Source: Muribaculaceae bacterium
GTDB lineage: Bacteria; Bacteroidota; Bacteroidia; Bacteroidales; Muribaculaceae
Reading direction: 5' to 3'
NCBI GenBank assembly: GCA_022509045.1
Contig: JAFLTZ010000001.1
Coordinates: forward strand, 1-64,000
DNA: 64,000 bases
How positions within the stretch are numbered: the first letter of the stretch is position 1; every line of letters begins with the position of its first letter. Shown here piece by piece: positions 8,562-16,127 of the stretch. Position numbers and translations under genes: made by a program. Under the pieces are notes generated by a model. It had not been told where the DNA came from. It worked only from the letters and a program-made list of their open reading frames with translations, and did no database searches.

Positions 8562-9332
8562 TCAATATATAAATGGAATTATATTCTTGAGTTTCAATTT
8601 TGTAAATTCCTCTCCAAATTCATTGCGATATCGATTATTAATGCGTTTTGCTCTTGGTGCAAGATTGGCAAATGTCCATAAAGCAAATACTGCTCCCGCA
8701 TAACTCCACGTGAGTATCGCAAAGCCACACCATTCAACAAACTCGCCAAAATAATTGGCACTCGATACATACTTGTACATTCCACCACGAGGAATGTAAT
8801 GTTTCGTATCGCCAGGCTTACGCAAATTTCTCACTACATTATCGCTATGCAGATTAATTGTCATACCGACAAAGAACACTATCACACCAATGATGAATCG
8901 AATATCTGTAATCCAGCTAACGGGATACGACCCTTCAGGACTAATATAGAATATCCAGCCGCCTTGCATAAAAGCGTTAAACATGTTAAATACTACTCCT
9001 GAAAAGATTATGGATAAGGGCATCTTACTGTTTCCTCTAATCAAGAACGGAAACACAAACGACCGTTGAAAATAGTGCAATTCAAATAACAGCAGAAACA
9101 ACAGTGGCACCAACTCCGATTTTCTATCCGAAAACCACCAAAGTACAAACATCGCTACAAAAACAGGACTTTCCATTATTATCCACCCTACACGATTGTT
9201 GACCGTAGGTCCCCATTTCCTGGTGTACATCATCCCATATCCGGCATCGATATAATGAAGCACCACAAACACCACAAGCGCCGTAATCGACATGGCTATA
9301 AGGAATATATTAAATGCAGCCTCTGTTATCAT
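8562..9332 (-). CDS. Steroid 5-alpha-reductase family membrane protein (DUF1295/SRD5A-like)
   Basis: A 256-residue polytopic membrane protein with about six or seven hydrophobic segments. The C-terminal third has the family hallmark: IPRGGMYKYVSSANYFGE, then EWCGFA, then a basic tail with RYRNEFGEEF. In eukaryotic SRD5A and bacterial homologues this region binds NADPH and reduces the delta-4 bond of 3-keto steroids to the 5-alpha (allo) configuration. It is the first gene of the minus-strand operon, with the OYE reductase 4 bases downstream. Having both a 5-alpha type and an OYE-type ene-reductase beside two SDRs is what makes the bile-acid/steroid reading convincing. Isoprenylcysteine methyltransferase-like folds are the main alternative. 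Confidence 0.85.
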   Translation of the reverse strand: MITEAAFNIFLIAMSITALVVFVVLHYIDAGYGMMYTRKWGPTVNNRVGWIIMESPVFVAMFVLWWFSDRKSELVPLLFLLLFELHYFQRSFVFPFLIRGNSKMPLSIIFSGVVFNMFNAFMQGGWIFYISPEGSYPVSWITDIRFIIGVIVFFVGMTINLHSDNVVRNLRKPGDTKHYIPRGGMYKYVSSANYFGEFVEWCGFAILTWSYAGAVFALWTFANLAPRAKRINNRYRNEFGEEFTKLKLKNIIPFIY

Positions 9333-9378
9333 TTGTTTTAAACAATTCTTTGCTTTTTTCGAAATACTCTTTGGGGAG

Positions 9379-9386
9379 CAAATTTA
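9379..9386 (-). promoter_or_regulatory. Possible -7 element for the steroid-redox operon
   Basis: Complement reads TAAATTTG, a perfect -7 match 46 bases upstream of the first operon gene. No TTG sits at the ideal distance; the nearest is 24 bases away (complement of 9411-9413) and overlaps the divergent plus-strand promoter region. Divergent control is possible. Confidence 0.4.
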
Positions 9387-9406
9387 ACTAATTATTCCCG
9401 AAAAAC

Positions 9407-9438
9407 TTGACAATCGCTTTTATTTTTTCGTATTTTTG
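9407..9438 (+). promoter_or_regulatory. Promoter for the CobW-type GTPase gene
   Basis: TTG at 9407-9409 and TATTTTTG at 9431-9438, 21 bases apart. The predicted leader is about 30 bases before the ATG at 9475. I see no clear zinc or B12 riboswitch-like structure in this leader. Confidence 0.65.
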
Positions 9439-9474
9439 CACTAATAAAAATGCTAATATACTCTGTATAACGAT

Positions 9475-10683
9475 ATGAATACTAACTCAGAAATACCGGT
9501 ACTTTTGCTCACCGGATATCTTGGAAGCGGCAAAACCACTCTGCTCAACCACATTCTATCTAACGAAAAAGGAATTAAATTTGCCGTTATCGTAAATGAT
9601 TTAGGCGAAGTAAATATTGACGCCTCTCTGATACAAAAAGGAGGGATTGTCGGACAAAAAGACGAAGGAGATCTCATTGCCTTGCAAAACGGATGTATAT
9701 GCTGCACTCTAAAAATGGATTTAGTGCAACAACTCGCTGAAATTGTATCCACAGGCAATTTTGACTATATTGTCATTGAAGCAAGTGGCATCTGCGAGCC
9801 TGCGCCCATAGCACAAACTATCAGTTCTGCATCGCGCATAGCACCACATTTGTTTAAGACTGCTATACCAAAACTCGATTGTATTGTTACTGTAGTGGAT
9901 GCTCTTAGAATGAAAGATGAGTTTGCGCTTGGTAATGCTCTTGACAAAGAAAATATTGGTGAAGATGACTTGGAAAACCTCGTTATCGAACAGATAGAAT
10001 TTTGTAATATAATTCTTTTGAATAAAATTTCGGAGGTCACTCCGAAAGAGGCCGCCCATGTACATAATATAATTCGGGCACTACAGCCAAAAGCCAAGAT
10101 TATAGAATGTGACTACACCAATATCGAAATTGATGAAATTATCGGCACGGGAATGTTCGATTTTGAAGATGTTGCAACATCAGCCACATGGGTACATGAA
10201 ATAGAACGAGAGGTGTCACCTGACGAGGAGGAAGACGCTCATCATGACCATCATCATGAGCATCATTGCGATGAACATTGTCATCATCACCACCACGATG
10301 AAGGCGAAGCAGAAGAATATGGCATCCAAACATTTGTATATTATCGACGCCCCGCTTTCGACTTAAATAAATTTGACCGCTTTATTGCTACCAAGTGGCG
10401 AAAAAACATAATTCGTGCAAAAGGAGTATTGTATTTCAGCAATAACCGCCAAATGTCGTTCCTTTTCGAGCAAGCCGGTTCGCAAAAAAAACTCACACAA
10501 GCGGGACTTTGGTATGCAACCGCACCTGAAGAGGAATTATATCGAATGATGCGAGAAGATCCGAGCCTGATGCGTGATTGGGATAAGACTTATGGCGACC
10601 GAATGATAAAACTCGTATTTATCGGCCAAAATCTTGACAAAGAATCAATTATGGCAGACCTTGACGAATGTCTCGAGCAATAA
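9475..10683 (+). CDS. CobW/ZNG1-family GTP-dependent metal chaperone
   Basis: A 402-residue cytosolic G3E GTPase expected to deliver a metal, most often zinc, to client enzymes in a GTP-driven cycle. Walker A is GYLGSGKT (residues 14-21). The family metal-binding CxCC motif is GCICC with Cys74, Cys76 and Cys77, and EASGICEP follows. A very histidine-rich linker (around residues 255-277, with clusters such as HHDHHHEHH and HCHHHHH) precedes the C-terminal CobW_C domain and probably buffers or captures metal. There is no cobalamin gene nearby, so a role in vitamin B12 synthesis is unlikely. It has its own promoter and lies divergent from the steroid-redox operon. Confidence 0.9.
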   Translation: MNTNSEIPVLLLTGYLGSGKTTLLNHILSNEKGIKFAVIVNDLGEVNIDASLIQKGGIVGQKDEGDLIALQNGCICCTLKMDLVQQLAEIVSTGNFDYIVIEASGICEPAPIAQTISSASRIAPHLFKTAIPKLDCIVTVVDALRMKDEFALGNALDKENIGEDDLENLVIEQIEFCNIILLNKISEVTPKEAAHVHNIIRALQPKAKIIECDYTNIEIDEIIGTGMFDFEDVATSATWVHEIEREVSPDEEEDAHHDHHHEHHCDEHCHHHHHDEGEAEEYGIQTFVYYRRPAFDLNKFDRFIATKWRKNIIRAKGVLYFSNNRQMSFLFEQAGSQKKLTQAGLWYATAPEEELYRMMREDPSLMRDWDKTYGDRMIKLVFIGQNLDKESIMADLDECLEQ

Positions 10684-10684
10684 T

Positions 10685-10715
10685 TTGCTATTGCGTCCTC
10701 TTTTGATTAACTTTG
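10685..10715 (+). promoter_or_regulatory. Promoter placed directly at the GTG start of the next gene
   Basis: TTG at 10685-10687 and TAACTTTG at 10708-10715 are 20 bases apart. The predicted transcription start falls about at the GTG at 10720, so the message would have almost no leader. The -33 box begins only 2 bases after the CobW gene stop. Confidence 0.6.
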
Positions 10716-10719
10716 CAGT

Positions 10720-11781
10720 GTGAAATATATTGATAATACATCTTATTTACTTCCCCTAAGCTCTACTGTAATTGATGCCCTGAAACTTTTAAACGAGCTC
10801 TCCGGGACATCGACAACTATATTTGTTGTCAATGCAAATAATTGTGTGGTCGGCACCATTACGGATGGCGACTTACGGCGCTCTCTTGTTAATGGCGTTT
10901 CGCTCTTGGATGGCGTGGATAAGGTGATGCACCAAGATTTCACCGCTTTCAAAAATGGGAAAATAGATATTGCCACGATTAGAATTGCACGCAATAAGGG
11001 TATTCGCATAGTTCCGCTTCTCAATGAAAAAGGCGAACTCACTGCCGTAATAGATTTCAATCGACTAAAATCAATTCTCCCTATTGATGCAGTGCTTATG
11101 GCAGGAGGTAAAGGAGAGCGACTCCGACCGCTAACTCTCGAGACTCCCAAACCGCTCCTCAAAATAGACAACAAATGTATTATCGACTACAATATTGAGA
11201 CCTTGACTCAGTACGGTATCTCAAATATACATGTCACTACAAACTATTTGAGCCAGCAAATTGAGAATCATTTTTCTACACCGATAGCGACTATTCACGT
11301 CAAATGTGTAAAAGAACCTAAACGTCTTGGCACTATCGGCTCTACAAAACTAATATCTGATTGGCAGCATTCCGATATTTTAGTGATGAATGCAGACCTG
11401 CTTACATCTATCAATCTTGAAGAGTTTTATCTGTGTCATTCTCAATCAAATGCAATGCTCACTGTAGCATCATTCCCTTATACAGTGTCTGTGCCGTATG
11501 CCATCCTTCAAGACGAGGATGGTAATGTAACAGGGTTAACAGAGAAACCCACATACAACTATTTTGCTAATGCCGGAATATATTTACTTAAACGCGAATG
11601 TCTTAATTATATTCCCGACGATGAATATTTTGACGCGACCGATCTAATTGAAACTTTGCTCAATCATAGATGTAAGGTCAAGCGTTTTACAATTAATGGA
11701 ACTTGGATAGATATCGGTTCTCCGGATGACTTCCGCCAAGCTCAACTGCTTATAAAACAACATCGCCAACTCGATTTCTAA
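10720..11781 (+). CDS. Sugar nucleotidyltransferase with N-terminal CBS domain pair
   Basis: A 353-residue protein. Residues 1 to about 120 form a CBS (Bateman) pair with VVGTITDGDLRR and VMHQDF. From about 125 a nucleotidyltransferase domain begins, with the NTP-binding motif LMAGGKGERLRPLT then PKPLL, a metal-binding Asp in MNADLL, and GLTEKPTY. This architecture occurs in enzymes that activate sugar phosphates for surface polysaccharides, for example the CBS-mannose-1-phosphate guanylyltransferase type in legionaminate or heptose pathways. The sugar cannot be told here. The start is GTG; the next in-frame ATG would delete part of the first CBS domain, so GTG is preferred. It may be leaderless. 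Confidence 0.85.
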   Translation: MKYIDNTSYLLPLSSTVIDALKLLNELSGTSTTIFVVNANNCVVGTITDGDLRRSLVNGVSLLDGVDKVMHQDFTAFKNGKIDIATIRIARNKGIRIVPLLNEKGELTAVIDFNRLKSILPIDAVLMAGGKGERLRPLTLETPKPLLKIDNKCIIDYNIETLTQYGISNIHVTTNYLSQQIENHFSTPIATIHVKCVKEPKRLGTIGSTKLISDWQHSDILVMNADLLTSINLEEFYLCHSQSNAMLTVASFPYTVSVPYAILQDEDGNVTGLTEKPTYNYFANAGIYLLKRECLNYIPDDEYFDATDLIETLLNHRCKVKRFTINGTWIDIGSPDDFRQAQLLIKQHRQLDF

Positions 11782-11840
11782 ATCGTGAGATTTAAAAGAT
11801 TTGGCATATTCTCATTACAATTTACTAAATAAACACTGTT

Positions 11841-13238
11841 ATGCTCGAAAATATAGGAAACTTTATAACTACAACTGCCGATTTTGTGTGCGGCTATCCA
11901 CTTTTCTTTCTACTCATCGGAGGAGGATTATATCTTTTCATATCATCCGGATTTGTATCAATCCGTCGCTTACCCTACTCAATAGCCGAACTTCGAAAGA
12001 AAGGCTCTTCAGATGATTCTCAAAAGGGAGAGATAAGTTCAGTACAAGCACTCGTATCCGTAGTTGCAGCCACTGTGGGATTGGGAAACATAGCAGGCGT
12101 TGCTATTGCGCTATATATTGGCGGTCCCGGTTCTATTTTTTGGATGTGGATAAGTGCCATCGTAGGTATGGCTACAAAATATCATGAAGGAGTTTTGTCA
12201 ATCATGTACCGAGGCATAGATGAAAACGGAAAGCATAAAGGTGGCCCTATGTATATAATCGAACGTGCATTTGGTCGCAAATGGCGCCCACTTGCAATGT
12301 TTTTCGCTTTTGCCGGACTTTTTGGCACTATGTGCATTATCAACGCGAATCAACTCACCGAGGCCACCGTAGCCACATTCACCACCACAACAGGCATTGA
12401 GAATAGCACTTTCCTCGCTTCAATTGGTAGCATTACCGGATTGAACAACCTCGAAGCATTCAAATTATTAATTGGTCTCGGCATGGCAGCAATAGTATCA
12501 CTGGTAGTAATTGGTGGTATCACGCGAATTGCAAATGTGGCTACAATAGTAGTTCCGGCCATGGTAACAGGCTATTTCCTTATGGTTTTATATATTATTA
12601 TAACTCACATCACACAGGTGCCCGAAGTGTTTGCCAACATATTTGTGGAAGCATTTAATTTTAAAGCCGGATTAGGGGCTTTCTTCGGTGTAGCAATTGT
12701 GGGGGCACGAAGAGCCGCTCTTGTCAATGACGCAGGTGTAGGTACAGCGTCAATTATGCACGGCACATCAAAGAACAACCAACCTGTTAGGGAAGGACTT
12801 ATTGCAATGCTTGGACCATCGCTTGATTCAGGATTTGTGTGCACACTCACTGCAATCGCCTTGCTGTTGTGTGGCGATTTTACAGGAAACGGTGACGTAA
12901 AAGGACTTGAAGTCGCAATGAAAGCGTTCGGTGATGCTATACCTGCCGGTCAATACATGCTCATGGTAATAGCGTTTTTCTTTGCCATCTCATCAATGTT
13001 CTCATATTCTTTCTATGGAAGTGAGTGTTTTGGTTACCTCTTCGGTAATCGCAGGGCAAAATACTATAACTATTTTTTTATAGCCTCGCTGGTCGTTTTT
13101 TCTGTTGTACCATTAAACGCTGCAGTCAGTGTTTGCGACCTGTTTTACGCATTAATGGCATTTCCGACAATGTTTACACTAATAGTATTGAGCGGAAAAG
13201 TGCGCGATGCATCGAAAAAATATTTCGGGAGCAAATAA
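11841..13238 (+). CDS. Alanine/glycine:cation symporter (AGCS family)
   Basis: A 465-residue inner-membrane transporter that couples alanine or glycine uptake to Na+ or H+. Family features seen are the early GLGNIAGVAIALYIGGPGS segment, PMYIIERAFG, AALVNDAGVGTASIMHG, and about 10-11 hydrophobic helices spread through the length, which is normal for AGCS (about 450-540). It follows the nucleotidyltransferase by 59 bases, and I could not see a clean promoter in that gap, so co-transcription is possible. It ends convergently with the alkaline phosphatase gene 40 bases away; no hairpin is obvious between them. Confidence 0.92.
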   Translation: MLENIGNFITTTADFVCGYPLFFLLIGGGLYLFISSGFVSIRRLPYSIAELRKKGSSDDSQKGEISSVQALVSVVAATVGLGNIAGVAIALYIGGPGSIFWMWISAIVGMATKYHEGVLSIMYRGIDENGKHKGGPMYIIERAFGRKWRPLAMFFAFAGLFGTMCIINANQLTEATVATFTTTTGIENSTFLASIGSITGLNNLEAFKLLIGLGMAAIVSLVVIGGITRIANVATIVVPAMVTGYFLMVLYIIITHITQVPEVFANIFVEAFNFKAGLGAFFGVAIVGARRAALVNDAGVGTASIMHGTSKNNQPVREGLIAMLGPSLDSGFVCTLTAIALLLCGDFTGNGDVKGLEVAMKAFGDAIPAGQYMLMVIAFFFAISSMFSYSFYGSECFGYLFGNRRAKYYNYFFIASLVVFSVVPLNAAVSVCDLFYALMAFPTMFTLIVLSGKVRDASKKYFGSK

Positions 13239-13278
13239 ACACTATTCCGCTCAATACTTTATAAAACCGCCATACCAC

Positions 13279-14652
13279 TTAAGGCATAGTCACACCTGTA
13301 AGCGTTGCAATCTTACGCGGTATTTCAATGTTGTTGTTCAGGGTCTTAAACATATCTGAGCCAACGCCAACAGAATATACGGGAACAAAATTTCCTGTGT
13401 GGCTGCCAGTAATCCAACCCATCTTATCTTTTTTGTTCAACAAATTGAACACCTTCACTACAAATCCGTTAAATGAATCATAAAGAGTTTTATACTCTTT
13501 GGTATCGTGATTTACAAACACTTCGGTAAAAGCACTTTCAAGTTTTGCACTTTCATTTTCGTTCACTGGAATTTTACCAAAAAGTCCCGTGTTATCCTTG
13601 ATAAACTGTTTCATTTCTTCCCATGTCGGCACTTTGTTGCTTTTTAGCATTTGCGTACATTCATCCATAAATACTTGTTTGGACATACGTTGGCAATCAA
13701 TATACTCATATAATGCTTTATTGTTTTGCTGTAAAGCCATTCCACCTGTATCATGATCGGCTGTAACAACAATTAGAGTTTCATCCTTATGTGCAAGATA
13801 AAATTCATAAGCCAATTTAATTGCTTGGTCAAAATTAATTATTTCTTTAATCACAGCTCCAGGATCATTGGCATGTGCAGCCCAATCAATATTACCACCC
13901 TCAACCATAAGGAAGAATTTTTTGGGAGAGTCCTTTTCAAGATGTTCAATAGCCGCTTTTGTAAGGTCCGGAAGGTTAAGCGCACCCTTAATACTATCAA
14001 TAGTATAACCTATATTTGATGAATCAATCTCTTTCGGATTGAGAATAAGGGTCTTGCCGCTTTTTTCACTCGCATTATAAGCATCCATGCCGTGGTATAT
14101 TTTATAACCACCGGATTCAATCACAGTTTCCACCGCACCTTTTTTACCTCGAAGCGATGCTCCTGCAAAAAAATTATAGTTACTTGACGCAAGATTGGCA
14201 GCTATATTATCAAAATGGCTACGGCTTGGAACATGAGCATAGAACGCCCCGGGAGTAGCATCATCAATAGCTACCGAGGTAACAATACCCACGCCATACC
14301 CTTTATCATTAAGGTATTTAGCTATACTCGTTACCGCAACAGAATCAGGATTCATACCCAACATACCATTGCGAGTCTTAAATCCTGTAGAAAGAGCAGT
14401 TCCTGCAGCAGCAGAGTCCGTAACAGGACTACTATACGAGTAGGTCATTGCTACAGATGCAACAGGGAACGAAGTCATAGTGAGTTGAGCATTCTCGTTA
14501 ATCACATAACGATTATAATTTTGAGTAGCCATAATGTGACCAAGTCCCATTCCATCTCCTATGAAGTAGAATATATACTTTGGAGTTTTAGCTGCTACTG
14601 CCCCTAAAACACATGTGGCAAAAAGTACCACTGAAATTACTAATTTTTTCAT
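13279..14652 (-). CDS. Exported alkaline phosphatase
   Basis: A 457-residue phosphomonoesterase of the PhoA type acting in the periplasm to release phosphate from organic esters. It has an N-terminal signal peptide ending near ALGAVAA, the first metal ligand region FIGDGMG, the nucleophile motif DSAAAGTAL with its serine, TADHDTGG for zinc ligands, and a late metal-ligand histidine in GSHTGNF. The length is normal for the family. The gene is transcribed alone from a promoter 43 bases upstream. No Pho box-like direct repeats were recognised, so phosphate control is an assumption only. Confidence 0.93.
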   Translation of the reverse strand: MKKLVISVVLFATCVLGAVAAKTPKYIFYFIGDGMGLGHIMATQNYNRYVINENAQLTMTSFPVASVAMTYSYSSPVTDSAAAGTALSTGFKTRNGMLGMNPDSVAVTSIAKYLNDKGYGVGIVTSVAIDDATPGAFYAHVPSRSHFDNIAANLASSNYNFFAGASLRGKKGAVETVIESGGYKIYHGMDAYNASEKSGKTLILNPKEIDSSNIGYTIDSIKGALNLPDLTKAAIEHLEKDSPKKFFLMVEGGNIDWAAHANDPGAVIKEIINFDQAIKLAYEFYLAHKDETLIVVTADHDTGGMALQQNNKALYEYIDCQRMSKQVFMDECTQMLKSNKVPTWEEMKQFIKDNTGLFGKIPVNENESAKLESAFTEVFVNHDTKEYKTLYDSFNGFVVKVFNLLNKKDKMGWITGSHTGNFVPVYSVGVGSDMFKTLNNNIEIPRKIATLTGVTMP

Positions 14653-14694
14653 AAAATATAAATTATACTTTGTTGTTAATTTCCATTCTTATGG

Positions 14695-14725
14695 CAAAAA
14701 TAATATAAACTATGTTACAAAACAA
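14695..14725 (-). promoter_or_regulatory. Promoter for alkaline phosphatase
   Basis: Minus-strand TTG (complement of 14723-14725) and TATTTTTG (complement of 14695-14702) with a 20-base spacer, an exact Bacteroidales match. The leader is about 37 bases. Confidence 0.65.
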
Positions 14726-14856
14726 GTGTATTATACTCGCGACCATATTCAATCAGTAACACGATAAAACTGATACATAATCTATTATCTCCGACAAAAA
14801 GTTTTTAAAAAATTTTATTAATTTTAGTATCAATAGGCAATTTTTGCATTTTTCAT

Positions 14857-14887
14857 TTGTATTATATTACTATTTTACTTAAATTTG
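14857..14887 (+). promoter_or_regulatory. Promoter at the head of the glycan-utilization locus
   Basis: TTG at 14857-14859 and TAAATTTG at 14880-14887 are 20 bases apart. It would drive the first DUF4434 gene and probably the whole run to the terminator at 26709-26740. The predicted 5' leader is about 112 bases. Confidence 0.65.
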
Positions 14888-14904
14888 TGCCGTTAGTAAT
14901 ATGC

Positions 14905-14916
14905 ATTGGTACCAAT
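14905..14916. promoter_or_regulatory. 12-bp palindrome, possible operator
   Basis: ATTGGTACCAAT is a perfect palindrome about 12-18 bases downstream of the predicted transcription start of the glycan locus, a position where a bound repressor would block transcription. Size and symmetry suit a dimeric LacI/GntR-type regulator, but no such gene is in the window. It could be a chance sequence. Confidence 0.35.
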
Positions 14917-15004
14917 TTTGCAATGTTAAAGCAATTTTACACCCATGCAACATTTCAACATTTACTCGTAACAATTACAACAATCAAACCTTTGCAAAGA
15001 GAAA

Positions 15005-16090
15005 ATGAACAATCGTAGAAATTTCCTTAAAAACCTTGCGCTTGCCGGTGCCGGTGCAGTTGCTGCCCCAGCCATTGCCGGTTGCAACAATAAGGCAACT
15101 GCAGAATCTGCCGCTTATGTTGGCGATAACAATCTTCTAATTAAAAACGAAGGACTCAAAATCACCGGAACATTCCTTGATGAAATCTCCCACGATATTC
15201 CACACCAAAACTGGGGTGAAGCTGAATGGGATAAAGATTTCCAACATATGAAGAATATCGGCATTGACACCGTAATCATGATTCGCTCAGGATATCGCAA
15301 ACAAATTACATATCCAAGTGAATACCTGATTGGCAAGGGGTGCTATAAGCCGAGCAAAGACCTCCTTGATATGTATCTTCGCCTCGCTGACAAATATGGC
15401 ATGAAGTTTTATTTCGGACTTTATGATTCCGGCAAATATTGGGACACAGGAGACATGACGTGGGAAGTTGAACATAATAAATATGTTATTGACGAAGTTT
15501 GGAAAAATTACGGCGAGAAATATCCTAATGCCTTTGGCGGTTGGTATATAAGCGGTGAAATCAGTCGTGCCACTAAGGGCGCTATCGATGCTTTCCACGC
15601 TATGGGTAAACAATGTAAAGACGTGAGTGGCGGACTTCCGACATTCATATCACCATGGATTGATGGGAAAAAAGCCGTGGCTGCTGCATCGGGCAATCTT
15701 TCAAAAGCAGAAGGTGTATCGGTTGAACAACATGAAAAAGAATGGAACGAAATATTCGATGGTATCCACGATGTGGTTGATGCGTGTGCCTTCCAAGATG
15801 GACACATTGATTACGATGAATTAGATGCGTTCTTCACAGTAAACAAAAAAATGGCAGACCGCTATGGCATGAAATGTTGGACCAACGCAGAATCTTTCGA
15901 CCGCGATATGCCTATTAAGTTCTTCCCCATCAAATTTGATAAACTTCGTTTGAAACTCGAAGCTGCTAAACGCGCAGGCTATGATAAAGCTATTACATTT
16001 GAATTTAGCCATTTCATGAGCCCACAATCGGCATATTTACAGGCCGGACATCTGTATGATCGCTATAAAGATTATTTTGAAATCGGCTAA
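15005..16090 (+). CDS. DUF4434 family lipoprotein, predicted Tat-exported (first copy)
   Basis: A 361-residue protein predicted to be a TIM-barrel enzyme related to glycoside hydrolases, acting on a sugar ligand outside the cytoplasm. The N-terminus NNRRNFLKNLALAGAG fits a twin-arginine signal and is followed by a lipobox IAGC (Cys26). The mature part has GTFLDEISHDIPHQNWG, GGWYISGEIS, whose glutamate sits where clan GH-A enzymes place the acid/base, and AFQDGHI. The family has no firmly known activity that I can name. It heads the glycan locus, 37 bases before the sugar porter, and has a close paralogue at 18858-19949. Confidence 0.8.
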   Translation: MNNRRNFLKNLALAGAGAVAAPAIAGCNNKATAESAAYVGDNNLLIKNEGLKITGTFLDEISHDIPHQNWGEAEWDKDFQHMKNIGIDTVIMIRSGYRKQITYPSEYLIGKGCYKPSKDLLDMYLRLADKYGMKFYFGLYDSGKYWDTGDMTWEVEHNKYVIDEVWKNYGEKYPNAFGGWYISGEISRATKGAIDAFHAMGKQCKDVSGGLPTFISPWIDGKKAVAAASGNLSKAEGVSVEQHEKEWNEIFDGIHDVVDACAFQDGHIDYDELDAFFTVNKKMADRYGMKCWTNAESFDRDMPIKFFPIKFDKLRLKLEAAKRAGYDKAITFEFSHFMSPQSAYLQAGHLYDRYKDYFEIG

Positions 16091-16127
16091 TTATCAATAA
16101 TACTTTCAAATCTAAATCTTTGTAACA

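Larger units (their letters stand above)
14653..15004. other. 352-base intergenic region with divergent promoters
   Basis: The only gap above 300 bases in the window. It holds the alkaline phosphatase promoter (14695-14725, minus), the glycan-locus promoter (14857-14887, plus) and a 12-bp palindrome (14905-14916). Between 14726 and 14856 I see AT-rich sequence with no ORF or strong hairpin. The 117 bases between 14888 and 15004 form a long leader for the glycan locus. Confidence 0.6.
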
